Shown: positions 1 through 8,080 of the stretch, piece after piece
How the letters are laid out: each line of letters opens with the position of its first letter
Numbering within the stretch: the stretch's first letter is position 1
Source of the DNA: Acidobacteriota bacterium
Lineage (GTDB): Bacteria > Acidobacteriota > Terriglobia > UBA7540
Direction: 5' to 3'
DNA length: 12,289 bases
NCBI GenBank assembly: GCA_003165615.1
Contig: PLWR01000536.1
Coordinates: 1-12,289, forward strand
The notes under the pieces: generated by a model
Told to the model about the DNA's origin: nothing
The model's input: only the letters and a program-made list of their open reading frames with translations
Database searches by the model: none
Made by a program: the position numbers and the translations under genes

Positions 1-44
1 GGGGAGTCAAGTGCATACCCCAAATCCGTTATTATTAAGTACTC

Positions 45-1892
45 ATGGCTTCCAAATCCCGAAATCAACGCAACGGCGCCAAGGAGCCCAAAGTGGATTC
101 CCACATTACGCCGGAGCCGCAGCCCGCAAGCCCCGATGGCGCCGCGCTGAACAGCCAGGATCTTTACATCAACCGCGAGTTGAGCTTGCTGGAGTTCCAA
201 TGCCGGGTCCTGGAAGAGGCCGCGGATGCGGACAACCAGCTGCTGGAGCGCGTGAAGTTCCTTGGCATTCTCGGCTCGAACCTGGACGAATTCTTTATGG
301 TTCGTGTTGCGGGGTTGATGAAGCAAGTGGCGAGCGGCAGGGCGGAGGTTGGGCGCGATGGCCGGCCTGCGGCGGCACAACTTCAACTGATCCGGGAAAA
401 GGTTCGCCAGATTGCCGGGCGCGCCCATGACCTCTGGCGGCAGGAAGTCCGACCGGGCTTGGGGCAGCAAGGAATCAGCGTGGTTGATTCGTCCTCCCTC
501 GCGGGCGATGAACGTGCGGCCTTGGATGCTTATTTTCACCAACACGTGTTTCCCGTCCTGACGCCGCTGGCATTTGATCCCGGGCGCCCTTTCCCCCACA
601 TCTCCAATCGCAGCCTGAACCTTGCCGTCGTGGTGCGCGACCAGAAAGGGGGGGAGCACTTTGCTCGGGTCAAAGTTCCCGACACCCTGCCGCAGCTCGT
701 TCCGGTAAAGGCCGCCTCCGGAAACTCTCCCGCATCCCCATCGACACCCAAGGCCTTCAAATTTATTTGGCTCGAGCAGTTGATTGCGGACAACCTGCGC
801 CTGCTGTTTCCCGGCATCGAAATTGTGGAGTCGTCGCCTTTTCGCGTGACGCGTGACGCCGAAGTGGCCGTCCAGGAATTGGAGAGTGACGACCTGCTGG
901 AGACGATCGAGGAGGCCATGCGCGAACGCCGCTTCCTGGACGTCGTCCGCCTGCAAGTTGCCAAGGACATGCCGGAGAGAATTCTCTCCATCCTCACCAG
1001 CCAGATCGAGGTCAATCCTCAGGATGTTTACCGCGTCGATGGCCCGCTTGGTTTCGACCGTTTTATGGAACTCTATTCCATCGACCGACCGGACCTGAAG
1101 GACAAAGCCTTTGTGCCGATGATTCCTGCCAGCCTGGGCGCGGACTGCCAGGGTGATCTTTTCAGCCTGATCCGCCAGGATGAGTTCCTGTTGCACCTCC
1201 CCTACGAATCCTTTCAACCAGTGGTGGAATTTCTGCGTCAGGCGGCGCGCGACCCCAACGTGCTCGCCATCAAGATGACCCTCTACCGCGTGGGGAGAAA
1301 CTCTCCCATTGTCGCCGCTCTGCTGGACGCCGTCGAGGACGGCAAGCAAGTGGCGGTGCTCATGGAATTGAAGGCGCGCTTCGATGAGGAAAGCAACATC
1401 GAGTGGGCGCGGACGCTGGAAGATGCGGGCGTGCACGTCATTTACGGAATTGTGGGCATGAAGGTCCACAGTAAGATCGCACTCGTTGTGCGCCGCGAAG
1501 GCGATGCCATCCGCCGCTACGTGCATCTGGGCACGGGCAATTACAATCCCATCACCGCGCGCCTCTACACCGACATGGGCCTGCTGACCTGCAACGAACA
1601 GATTGCCGCTGACGCCACCCACTTTTTCAACGCCCTGACGGGCTACTCCGCCAAGCAGGAGCCGCAGAAACTTCTGGTCGCTCCCGTCAATATGCGCGAG
1701 AGGCTTTCGGAACTGATTCGCCGCGAAATCGAGCACCAGAAAAACGGGCGAAGCGGGCGGCTGATTTTCAAAATGAACGCGCTGGAAGATCCGCCCATGA
1801 TCCGCCTGCTTTATCAAGCCTCTCAGGCGGGGGTGAAAGTGGATTTGCTGGTGCGGGGAATTTGTTGTCTGCGTCCCGGCGTCCCCGGCTGA
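45..1892 (+). CDS. ppk1: Polyphosphate kinase PPK1, N-terminal and central part (frameshifted gene)
   Basis: PPK1 reversibly transfers the terminal phosphate of ATP to a growing polyphosphate chain. This frame gives 615 residues. Residues 1-38 are a low-complexity leader. The family N-domain starts at about 40 ([12 protein letters not shown]), and [13 protein letters not shown] at 78-90 is a typical PPK1 block. The catalytic C1 part includes KMTLYRVG (410-417) and MKVHSKIAL (472-480), where H475 matches the histidine that is phosphorylated in known PPK1 enzymes. The frame ends in TGA straight after LRPGVPG, inside a conserved block; the missing C2 part follows in another frame (1889-2251). 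Restoring one base gives about 735 residues, normal for the family. The ATG at 45 is chosen because the conserved domain follows; no clear Shine-Dalgarno is seen in the 44 bases before it. Identification is firm; whether the gene works is open. Confidence 0.93.
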   Translation: MASKSRNQRNGAKEPKVDSHITPEPQPASPDGAALNSQDLYINRELSLLEFQCRVLEEAADADNQLLERVKFLGILGSNLDEFFMVRVAGLMKQVASGRAEVGRDGRPAAAQLQLIREKVRQIAGRAHDLWRQEVRPGLGQQGISVVDSSSLAGDERAALDAYFHQHVFPVLTPLAFDPGRPFPHISNRSLNLAVVVRDQKGGEHFARVKVPDTLPQLVPVKAASGNSPASPSTPKAFKFIWLEQLIADNLRLLFPGIEIVESSPFRVTRDAEVAVQELESDDLLETIEEAMRERRFLDVVRLQVAKDMPERILSILTSQIEVNPQDVYRVDGPLGFDRFMELYSIDRPDLKDKAFVPMIPASLGADCQGDLFSLIRQDEFLLHLPYESFQPVVEFLRQAARDPNVLAIKMTLYRVGRNSPIVAALLDAVEDGKQVAVLMELKARFDEESNIEWARTLEDAGVHVIYGIVGMKVHSKIALVVRREGDAIRRYVHLGTGNYNPITARLYTDMGLLTCNEQIAADATHFFNALTGYSAKQEPQKLLVAPVNMRERLSELIRREIEHQKNGRSGRLIFKMNALEDPPMIRLLYQASQAGVKVDLLVRGICCLRPGVPG

Positions 1893-2251
1893 GCGAGAAC
1901 ATTCGAGTGATCAGCATTGTAGGACGTTTCCTGGAACACAGCCGCATTTACTACTTTCAAAATGGCGGTGCGGAGGAAGTCTATCTGGGCAGCGCCGACT
2001 TGATGCGCCGCAACCTGAGTCACCGCGTGGAAATCATCTTCCCGGTGGAGAATTCCCGTTTGGTCCGGCGGCTGAAAGAAATTCTGGACGTGTACCTCGC
2101 CGACCAGTCCAAAGCGCGATATCTGCAATCCGACGGCAGCTATACGCGCAGCCCGCAGCAGAAAGCTCCCCTCGCCCTCAGCTCCCAGGCCTCGTTCATT
2201 GGCCTGGGGACGGAGGATCATCCCAGCCAACCCACCGCCACTTTCGTCTGA
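1862..2251 (+). CDS. ppk1: PPK1 C-terminal fragment, out of frame with the upstream part
   Basis: This is the rest of PPK1. The homologous part starts at 1889 ([14 protein letters not shown]) and directly continues the LRPGVPG that ends the upstream frame; the few codons before it, from the TTG at 1862, are shadow sequence. [12 protein letters not shown] carries the second conserved PPK1 histidine, about residue 632 of the repaired protein. [12 protein letters not shown] and RVEIIFPV are further hallmark C2-domain blocks. The tail after about 2140 is poorly conserved and ends in TGA at 2249-2251. Without this fragment the active site is incomplete, so the upstream 615-residue product should not be functional. 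Independent translation is unlikely because no ribosome site is seen. The two frames are most simply one gene with one base missing near 1886-1890. Confidence 0.88.
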   Translation: MLSASRRPRLSENIRVISIVGRFLEHSRIYYFQNGGAEEVYLGSADLMRRNLSHRVEIIFPVENSRLVRRLKEILDVYLADQSKARYLQSDGSYTRSPQQKAPLALSSQASFIGLGTEDHPSQPTATFV

Positions 2252-2404
2252 GCGCGGAACCCGCTGCTGCTCTGGCAGTAAGGGCAGCCGGCCTGCATCC
2301 CCATCGTTCCCTCACTGGACCTCAAATGCTTGCTTTCTGAGAAAACCTTCGAGATGTCATAGGGAGCTATTCGGAAAGCACCGAGCCCATCGATTCCAAG
2401 AAAA
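2252..2404. other. Gene-free spacer between ppk1 and the repeat structure
   Basis: No plausible gene is seen here on either strand. I see no strong hairpin followed by a T-run that would terminate ppk1; only a weak GCTGC/GCAGC pairing lies at about 2265-2290. A single GATTCC at 2392-2397 may be an outlying degenerate copy of the repeat units that begin at 2411. Confidence 0.5.
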
Positions 2405-2410
2405 TGTGCG

Positions 2411-2509
2411 GATTCCGGGGCAAGGTGATCGCGATTCCGAAGTTATCCCGATCAAGATTCCGAAATTGATCTGATCACGATTCCGGGATGAAGCTGATCA
2501 CCGATTCCG
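2411..2509 (+). repeat. Five direct GATTCCG units at 22-24 bp spacing
   Basis: The word GATTCCG occurs at 2411, 2433, 2456, 2479 and 2503, giving spacings of 22, 23, 23 and 24 bp. Between copies a degenerate TGATC or CGATCA recurs, so each unit reads roughly TGATCxCGATTCCGxxxT. About two helical turns between copies suits binding of several protein subunits on one DNA face, as expected for transposase sites at an IS end. Units are too short and too degenerate for CRISPR. Confidence 0.8.
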
Positions 2510-2568
2510 ATTTTAAGTCAGTCAGTTTTAGCGAGTTGTCGGAACGGTGATCGGGATCATTTCGGAAT
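2434..2568. repeat. 30-bp inverted repeat, arms 2434-2463 and 2539-2568
   Basis: The left arm (2434-2463) and the reverse complement of the right arm (2539-2568) agree at 25 of 30 positions by hand alignment. Both contain ATTCCGAA, then ATCCCGATCA, then TTCCGA. The right arm itself holds two units (CGGAAC at 2540, CGGAAT at 2563) 23 bp apart, the same period as the direct series. The 75 bp between the arms includes the last direct units and an AT-richer stretch (2510-2530). Confidence 0.8.
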
Positions 2569-2623
2569 GATTTCCACAGGGTCTAGAGTGGAGGGTAAGG
2601 GCCGGGTCCCGTACTCTCTGGGA

Positions 2624-3382
2624 TCAGGCTCCCGGAATCGCCAGAGTGCCGCCGTAATCGAACGGATGATACAGCACCATAACTTCCGCCCCCTCCGGGT
2701 CGCGCCAATTGAACAGATAAGCGTGAGAGTCGTCTTCCAGGCGGAGTTTTTGTGACAATGGTTGACCGGGAGCGGTACCCGGGACCTGGATGAAGGGGAC
2801 GTCAGGCGCTTTGCAGCCTGCATTATCCCCGATATCAAGGAAGCGTATACCCGCCTCGGCAAGCGGACCCACGAGTCCACGCGTGTGGCAGGGAACATCG
2901 GTGAGCTTGCCCGCGATCGTCTTCTTGCCAAAGCGCTTGTCCATCGCCGCCGAAAGTCCCAACGCCGAGGCGATAAGCGAGCGGTCGAGCATTTCCGAAT
3001 TCCAGGTAAACGGCATGGCGTGCCAGGCAATATCTCCAGCACCGATTGCCTGCTCCATCCGTTGACGCTTGTCCGTAGAGGCCTGCTCCAGGTAGTGGTA
3101 GAGCATCCACGCCGCGATGGTCCAGACATAACGCTCCTCGCCTGCGGATTCACGCAGCTCTTGGGCAGTATCCATGGCGCGAAGAAGATAATCATCGAAG
3201 TAAGTACGGATCACACCTTGCTCGGTGTCGGTGAATCCCACGTCGAGGTGACATTTGTATATCACGTAAACCGTTTTGACCTGTTGCATCGGTTCTTGGG
3301 CCCATGCTTTCGGGGTGCGAGGATTCAGGCATACCCCAATGGCAGCGGCCGTCATCCCTTTCAGCAATTCTCGTCGTTGCAT
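2624..3382 (-). CDS. Tat-exported GH38-like / DUF5054-type protein, 3'-truncated
   Basis: This 252-residue product starts with a Tat-type signal (MQRRELLKGMTAAAIGV), cleaved perhaps after AWAQ at 26-29. VYVIYKCHLDVGFTD follows; H45 and D47 match the metal-binding His-x-Asp at the start of GH38-type alpha-mannosidase folds and DUF5054 proteins. WTIAAWMLYHYLEQ and the DVPCHTRGLVG stretch fit the same N-terminal domain. As I recall them, DUF5054 proteins run to well over 600 residues. Here homology stops at YHPFDYGGTLAIPG and a TGA follows one codon later, about 45 bp from the repeat element. I read this as a gene whose 3' end was removed by rearrangement, probably inactive. GGAGG at 3391-3395, 8 bases before the ATG, supports the start. 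The 42 bp gap from the upstream gene suggests co-transcription. Confidence 0.75.
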   Translation of the reverse strand: MQRRELLKGMTAAAIGVCLNPRTPKAWAQEPMQQVKTVYVIYKCHLDVGFTDTEQGVIRTYFDDYLLRAMDTAQELRESAGEERYVWTIAAWMLYHYLEQASTDKRQRMEQAIGAGDIAWHAMPFTWNSEMLDRSLIASALGLSAAMDKRFGKKTIAGKLTDVPCHTRGLVGPLAEAGIRFLDIGDNAGCKAPDVPFIQVPGTAPGQPLSQKLRLEDDSHAYLFNWRDPEGAEVMVLYHPFDYGGTLAIPGA

Positions 3383-3390
3383 CTTTCACG

Positions 3391-3395
3391 CCTCC
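3391..3395 (-). promoter_or_regulatory. Shine-Dalgarno for the gene starting at 3382
   Basis: GGAGG lies 8 bases before ATG 3382-3380 on the - strand. It fixes this start over the overlapping ATG at 3389 in another frame. Confidence 0.7.
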
Positions 3396-3424
3396 ATGGT
3401 GCTTTCTGCTGGAGCGGTTTGGAT

Positions 3425-5044
3425 TTAACTAACCGCCTCGATGGTCAGCCACGTCGCGTGTTGCTTCGGTAGGGTCAGGGTCACGTTGGCCTCAGATTTG
3501 TGATTCAGTTTATACCTTCGTGGCTCGCCCTCTTCCTCACGAATCAATGCGCCCTCAACAAGTCCAGTGTAGTAAAGCGGCAGGATGAGCGTGCGCGTGA
3601 CTTCGACATCGAGCGGGTTGTGGACCACCGCCAACACTTTCTCCTTCAAGCGCGGATTGACGTGCAGAATTGCATCAATGTCGCGTCCGTCTGCCCGGCG
3701 GACGTCGATAATATCCGATTCCAGGATAAGACGGTGAGCTTCGTAGAAATCCACCCATTTCTTAACGACGGCTTTGGTCTCGTCCGTATCGTAAAGCTGA
3801 TAACCACGGTAGGCAGCCTGCACGCCTGACCCGAGAAGCTGCGTCAAGATCTGCGCGTACACGTCCAAGTGTTCGTGCAAAGGCTCAATCGAGGCTGCGG
3901 CGCCGCCTCCGTGATACGGCACAAGGGGCACGTGCATCCATCCCATGCTGCGCGTCTTCTCCCATGTACCATCAAAAATATTCTGCCGTGCGATGATGAC
4001 CTGCTGCGCTCGTGGCAGAGACCAGTCGTCCTCCCGGTAACCCATCCCGCTTTTGCTCGAGCTGTTTAGAAAGTACCAATCCGGCACGGTCAAGTAGACG
4101 CCTCGGGCGCGGCACCAGCGGTAGAACTGCACAATCTTGGTCCACTGCGTCCATTGCGAGTCGAGCAAGTCGCGGTGACCAGGATGGCGGGTCGAGGCGC
4201 AAACGTCGCCGGGATACGATCCGTCGTTTTCCAGTACACCCATGCCGGTCTTCTCAATGAAGGTGCACAGCTTGCGAAAGTAGTCGATTCCCCAGGGACT
4301 TCCGAGGCAGGGTGACTGCCCAAAGATCGCCCCCTGGGTGGTACCCGTCTTGGGGTCAATAACATCATTTTCCGGACCCGCGTCGCGACTGGCGGGCAGC
4401 GAATATCCGCCCAGCATGATGCGTTTGTTCCTTGCGTAATCCACCAGGTCCTTTATTTCCTGAACGTATTCGGCATTCACATTGGTGGGGTCGAAACGGG
4501 TCCCAAAAGAGATAATCACCATCTCGAATCCTACTTCCGCCGCCTGGTCAACGGCGCTTCGAATCGCCGCGGGTTTGTCATGGGTCGCGTGCATGAAAAT
4601 GGGATTCTCAGTCACCCAGGGACTGATGGTTCGATACATGTGTCGCAAGGTCAGCCCCTTGCGCTCACGCTCGGTGCTGTCATGGATCAGTTCGAAGGTG
4701 CGGTAGGATTCAAAAGTGTCGCCTGGAAGAATATCCACCTCGGGACCGGTAGGCGGATATACCTGAAGGAGGCAGAGGGTCTGGAGATTGTAATTCACCT
4801 GGCTGGTGTATGTTGGGTCCGCAAGCCAATGCACTGTATGATTTTCACCGGCAATGATATCGCCCCCGAATTCATAATCGGATTCAACATGAATGTTGGG
4901 AAAATATCCCCCACCCTCGCCAACGCTCGACCCGTACTCCACTGCGGCCAGGACTTCATTTACAAACCGGTTCACCCGCACCCGTTTGGCTGACCGGTTT
5001 TGAATTGTGAGCCATTTCGAAAGCAGCGGGATACCATCGAACAT
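3425..5044 (-). CDS. Putative exported glycoside hydrolase, main catalytic fragment
   Basis: This 539-residue frame is the body of a gene that starts at 5680. It is continuous and in the same frame as the upstream part (5087-5635), separated only by a TAA at 5087-5089. The first roughly 130 residues (MFDGIPLLSKWLTIQN, VNRFVNEVLAAVE) look like the beta-sandwich that precedes the barrel in GH36-type enzymes. From about 150 a TIM-barrel-like region follows: FEMVIISFGTRFDP, RIMLGGYSLPASRD, GMGVLENDGSYPGDVC, GVYLTVPDWYF. E272 and D274 of LENDGSYPGD (about 484 and 486 of the whole protein) are candidate active-site acids. A small beta-domain ends the protein (LAVVHNPLDVEVTRTL). The enzyme is probably an alpha-galactosidase-like or related hydrolase, but I cannot name the family. 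It ends in TAA 42 bp before the next gene. Confidence 0.7.
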   Translation of the reverse strand: MFDGIPLLSKWLTIQNRSAKRVRVNRFVNEVLAAVEYGSSVGEGGGYFPNIHVESDYEFGGDIIAGENHTVHWLADPTYTSQVNYNLQTLCLLQVYPPTGPEVDILPGDTFESYRTFELIHDSTERERKGLTLRHMYRTISPWVTENPIFMHATHDKPAAIRSAVDQAAEVGFEMVIISFGTRFDPTNVNAEYVQEIKDLVDYARNKRIMLGGYSLPASRDAGPENDVIDPKTGTTQGAIFGQSPCLGSPWGIDYFRKLCTFIEKTGMGVLENDGSYPGDVCASTRHPGHRDLLDSQWTQWTKIVQFYRWCRARGVYLTVPDWYFLNSSSKSGMGYREDDWSLPRAQQVIIARQNIFDGTWEKTRSMGWMHVPLVPYHGGGAAASIEPLHEHLDVYAQILTQLLGSGVQAAYRGYQLYDTDETKAVVKKWVDFYEAHRLILESDIIDVRRADGRDIDAILHVNPRLKEKVLAVVHNPLDVEVTRTLILPLYYTGLVEGALIREEEGEPRRYKLNHKSEANVTLTLPKQHATWLTIEAVS

Positions 5045-5086
5045 TTCAAAGTGGACAAAAACGGTGATTCCCGATGGTCCTGAACC

Positions 5087-5635
5087 TTACGATTCGAAAC
5101 GCAAAGTGAGCGACGCGCCGGGAGGAGGCCACGGTTGATCGCCAGAGTAGGGTGTGCGTTTCCATGGAAATCGCTCCTTGGTCTTTCCGGCCCTGAATAC
5201 GGTGCAACGGAAGGCTTTCGGATCGGCGGTCATCTGCTCTAGCCATTCGGATTTCAGATAGGCGCCGTCCGATTGCCCGAGTAGCCCTCCCACGGGCATC
5301 TCCTCTTGCCAATCCAGTTTCACGTATGCTTCCGGCTTTACGGCGCGCAGTATCGAAGCGCCGGTCATGAGATTGTCAAAGCCCACCGTCGCGGCGTTCG
5401 GTCGCAAGCGCCACGTACGCCGGATGAGGCCATTGGTCATGGCAATTTCATTCGCATGACGTGTCCGATAAACGCCTGCCTCGAACCCTGAAGGCGCGAC
5501 AAGCCAATCGGACGGAGGCGCCATTACGTATTCGTCAGAGGGAAGGGCCGGGAGGTGAGCGCAATCATCGAGGGAAGCAAAGTCCGCCGATTCCGCCTCG
5601 CCCGCACCCAGACTCAATCCCTGTGCCCACGCCAT
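5087..5635 (-). CDS. N-terminal part of the same putative glycoside hydrolase
   Basis: This 182-residue stretch holds the N-terminal beta-rich domain (FEAGVYRTRHANEIAMTNGL, RTWRLRPNAATVGFDNLMTG, EAYVKLDW), which fits a GH36-type lead domain. It ends in TAA at 5087-5089. The same frame carries straight on after the stop as GSGPSGITVFVHFEMFDG, so the stop falls within one domain. The ATG at 5635 is not the ancestral start: it lies inside what was a Tat signal beginning at 5680. Translation from 5635 would give a product without an export signal. The restored gene is 751 codons plus stop, 3425-5680. Confidence 0.65.
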   Translation of the reverse strand: MAWAQGLSLGAGEAESADFASLDDCAHLPALPSDEYVMAPPSDWLVAPSGFEAGVYRTRHANEIAMTNGLIRRTWRLRPNAATVGFDNLMTGASILRAVKPEAYVKLDWQEEMPVGGLLGQSDGAYLKSEWLEQMTADPKAFRCTVFRAGKTKERFPWKRTPYSGDQPWPPPGASLTLRFES

Positions 5636-5680
5636 GCTCAGCGCGGTAGTTGAAGTGGTTATGAATCACCTTCTGTCCAT
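5636..5680 (-). pseudogene. Broken Tat signal start of the 3425-5680 gene
   Basis: On the - strand from 5680 the codons read MDRR, then TGA (5668-5666), then FITTSTTALSMAWAQG in the same frame, running on into the next fragment. An Arg codon in place of TGA gives MDRRRFIT, a good match to the Tat consensus RRxFL/I. CGA to TGA is a single C-to-T change at a CpG. The gene is therefore a 3425-5680 unit disrupted at codon 5 and codon 198. Both stops are single-codon lesions in an otherwise open frame. Confidence 0.7.
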
Positions 5681-5771
5681 ATTGGAAACCACCAGAATCG
5701 TACCTATCTCCGTCTCACGTCTCGAGGAGAGGTCTAATTCCTCCAAGTGATCCGCCTTTCGGAGCGGCATT
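5681..5771 (-). other. 91-bp gap between two hydrolase genes
   Basis: The gap follows TAG 5774-5772 of the upstream gene. It contains purine-rich stretches such as GGAGG but no well-placed strong Shine-Dalgarno for ATG 5680; TGGTGG lies about 9 bases before it. No convincing promoter or terminator is seen. Confidence 0.4.
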
Positions 5772-8075
5772 CTAGCTCTGGGCTTGCCTTAGACGAATCA
5801 GGGACGCGCTGGCCGTAGGAATTGTAATTGCTTGCCCGCAACCCGAAAATGCAGCGGGATCAAGCTTGCTTTGCTGGCCTTCGCTGGTCATCGTGGCGGC
5901 GCCGATTGAGGCGAAGGGATGGCTTAGCGCTCGAGGATCAATAAAGCAATTCACTGTTGCTGGCGTCGCACCCAGATTCGCCAGCAGGATGCAGACCTCC
6001 CCTTCGCGGCTGTATACGGCAGAATAGCAATCCGCGTGGCCGAGGCGCACCACTTCGTTTCGCCAGTCCTCAAACTGATACTGGCTCAAATCGCCAAGAG
6101 GTTTTAGCAGCTTGAACACTTCCAGTGCCCCGTCGCTGGCTGGCCAAGTTGCAACACCGGTGATCAACGCCGTCAGGTAGAACTGTTGGCGCACCAGCGC
6201 GGGAGCACCAGTAGCGACGGAGCCATATTCGATAATGGCCCGCGAGCGCGCTCCCGCCAGATTCCATTCCAGCGGCAAATCCTCCGGCTTCGGCATCGCA
6301 GTAGAAATCTGTCCATAACCCCATTCCATCGTGCACACTGCGTTGACAAAGTTCTCTACCGCCAACATCGAATTCATAGTGTTGTGAACCATGATGAGCC
6401 CGTGAGGACCAACGCGCTCACGAGTCCACTCCATGAGTTCCAGAAGCTCATCGACATCCCAGTGGCCGGTCGGTGACAGCGCAAGGTTTCCGAGGCCCTT
6501 CGCAGCGGTGACTCCGTTCGATCCCTTTCCCATATGGAGCGGATTGTTGCAATAAAGCGGCTGGTTCCAGTCGTAATAAACGCCACCAAAAGGATAGCTT
6601 TTGAGCGCACGGTCCACACAAAGTTTAAAGTAGTCAAGCCAGCCCGACTTCAAGCACATCAGCGCCCCATAATTATAATTGGGCCGCAGATTGCCTTGGT
6701 CATCCGGTTTGTTGCCCCATTCTTCTCCCTTCTCTTTGAACTCTTTGGTCACCTGATTCAACTCGTGGTTGGAGAAATAGGGGAGCGCTTTGATGCCCTG
6801 TTGGTGGCAGTTTTCAATGACCTCCGCCATCTTTTTCATTTGTTCGGGGGGATAGGGTGGCCAGTCGCCGTCGTGCCAATAAAGTCCGTCATGGGTGGTA
6901 TCGCCATCGTCGTGCAGCGTCATGGTGGTGACTCCCAGCGCCGCATTACGCTTGATCTGGTCCGCGGAAACCCATTTTCCGCCCTGAGGATCGAACGACC
7001 GCTCAAGCCATGGGTTGTGCCCCTGCCCGTCAAGGATCGGGATGCCCAGGTAATAGTCAAAGGCGTAGGAGCCCGTCGCCGTGACGTACCCTCCACGCGC
7101 CAGATTGAAGGTGGGGGCCAGATTCAGCGGATCAATGGAAATTTCCACGCCGGGCGGATCAACGCTCGGGTGGAGCGCCGCATAGCCGGCGCCGGATTGG
7201 CCCGCCACCTGATAATCCCATTGCCCAAGGGCGTCAGACGCGAACCATTCGATACCGTCAACGCCAGGGTTTGCCCACACCATGTAGCGGGGGATGTGGC
7301 GCGTTTCAAAAGGAACATCAAATTGCCTTCCGGGCCGGATTCTTCCCCAGGAACAGCTTCCGCTCTCCAATACTTCCGGACTGAAAGTTTCGGCGGCGTT
7401 AGGATTGTAACCATAATGACTGAAGGAAGGATCCAGCAGGCCGGATAGCACTGAAAGCCGCCGAATCTTAAGCCCTTGGGGGGGGAAATGAAATTCCTTG
7501 TGGATTTTGATGTGTCCCCATCGGTAGGTGTAACTTGTGCTGGTAACAATGCCTGAATCCTCGCCGTCACGGTTGAGGAGTCTAGTCCTGGCGGTCACCA
7601 CGTCCCATTTGCCAGTCTTTGCAGTGGCCACAGATGGGGATGAGTCCGCAATGTCCGTGAAAACCTTCTGGCGGCGTTCTTTCTCGCCGATCTCGCCCGG
7701 TGGTTCATCTCCCCTGAGCTGAACCGAAGCGGTGAGCGGCCGCAGGAGTATATTGTCCACCTTGCGATGCATATGACCAATCTTCGTGATGGCGCCGCCT
7801 TTCTTCAAGTCATGTTCAATCGTGTAGTAACGAGTGGAAAGGATGAGCTTGCCCTGCGACTCGTCCCGCTCAACGGTATAAGGCTGAGGCCACCAGGTGG
7901 GTAATGAGCCTGAGAGCGGGCCGGTAGCGCCGGAAGAGGTTGAGCCCACGGTAGAAGCGCTGGAAGATCGAACTGTTTCGTCAAGCGCGCCGGAGGCGAG
8001 AACGGTTGTTCCGCCCAGTACGACAAACCCGGTTTCTAGAAACTCTCTACGCCCGATCTGCAACAGTTTAGACAC
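5772..8075 (-). CDS. Tat-exported putative glycoside hydrolase with TIM-barrel core
   Basis: This is the one carbohydrate gene here that is intact and complete: 767 residues from GTG 8075. It starts with a Tat signal (GRREFLETGFVVLGG, 8-22), then a Ser/Thr/Gly-rich linker (about 37-58). An N-terminal beta-sandwich follows (LILSTRYYTIEHDLKKGGAITKIG, about 77-330), then a barrel-like catalytic region. Barrel motifs include TMTLHDDGD (384-392), ALPYFSNHEL (430-439), GGVYYDWNQPLYC (497-509), LIMVHNTMNSMLAVENF (560-576) and TMEWGYGQIS (582-591). D502, E574 and E584 are candidate catalytic acids by position only. A C-terminal beta domain (VCILLANLGATPATVNCF) closes it, as in GH-D-like enzymes. The substrate is unknown; an alpha-galactosidase-like or DUF6259-like protein is possible. 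The start lies only 21 bp after the upstream gene, so the two are very likely co-transcribed. Confidence 0.75.
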   Translation of the reverse strand: MSKLLQIGRREFLETGFVVLGGTTVLASGALDETVRSSSASTVGSTSSGATGPLSGSLPTWWPQPYTVERDESQGKLILSTRYYTIEHDLKKGGAITKIGHMHRKVDNILLRPLTASVQLRGDEPPGEIGEKERRQKVFTDIADSSPSVATAKTGKWDVVTARTRLLNRDGEDSGIVTSTSYTYRWGHIKIHKEFHFPPQGLKIRRLSVLSGLLDPSFSHYGYNPNAAETFSPEVLESGSCSWGRIRPGRQFDVPFETRHIPRYMVWANPGVDGIEWFASDALGQWDYQVAGQSGAGYAALHPSVDPPGVEISIDPLNLAPTFNLARGGYVTATGSYAFDYYLGIPILDGQGHNPWLERSFDPQGGKWVSADQIKRNAALGVTTMTLHDDGDTTHDGLYWHDGDWPPYPPEQMKKMAEVIENCHQQGIKALPYFSNHELNQVTKEFKEKGEEWGNKPDDQGNLRPNYNYGALMCLKSGWLDYFKLCVDRALKSYPFGGVYYDWNQPLYCNNPLHMGKGSNGVTAAKGLGNLALSPTGHWDVDELLELMEWTRERVGPHGLIMVHNTMNSMLAVENFVNAVCTMEWGYGQISTAMPKPEDLPLEWNLAGARSRAIIEYGSVATGAPALVRQQFYLTALITGVATWPASDGALEVFKLLKPLGDLSQYQFEDWRNEVVRLGHADCYSAVYSREGEVCILLANLGATPATVNCFIDPRALSHPFASIGAATMTSEGQQSKLDPAAFSGCGQAITIPTASASLIRLRQAQS

Positions 8076-8080
8076 GCCAT

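Larger units (their letters stand above)
2405..2578. mobile_element. IS21-like end pair or miniature element without transposase
   Basis: The segment starts TGTGCGGATTCCG. Read from its other end on the - strand it starts TGTGGAAATCATTCCG, so it is bounded by TGTG and CACA. Inside are repeated GATTCCG and TGATC words in opposite orientations at the two sides. IS21-family elements are known for TG...CA termini with several spaced transposase-binding repeats at each end, and this pattern resembles them. No istA or istB gene is present in the 174 bp, so it would be an internally deleted copy, a miniature derivative or two fused ends. No matching target duplication is visible in the flanks (CAAGAAAA left, GGGTCTAG right). 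The exact borders and the family assignment are inference. Confidence 0.5.

Noticed and set aside
1880..1895. Programmed -1 frameshifting in ppk1
   Set aside because: No X-XXY-YYZ heptamer precedes the stop and PPK1 is normally made from one frame. A one-base loss is simpler.
2411..2568. Possible CRISPR array because of the regular repeats
   Set aside because: Units are about 23 bp with only 7 bases strictly kept, no unique spacers of usual length, and the last two are inverted. This fits protein-binding sites at transposon ends.
2762..3472. 236-codon + strand frame covering the truncated GH38-like gene
   Set aside because: The - strand product has a Tat signal, a Shine-Dalgarno and a His-x-Asp motif; the + strand product has none of these.
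5087..5668. Stop-codon reassignment or selenocysteine at the in-frame stops
   Set aside because: The stops are two different codons; TGA, TAA and TAG all end other genes in the window. The TGA sits in a signal peptide where Arg is expected, not Cys or Sec.
6534..7448. 304-codon open frame on the + strand
   Set aside because: It lies antisense inside the well-supported 5772-8075 hydrolase gene. Its protein has no recognisable domain and looks like the usual GC-rich shadow frame.
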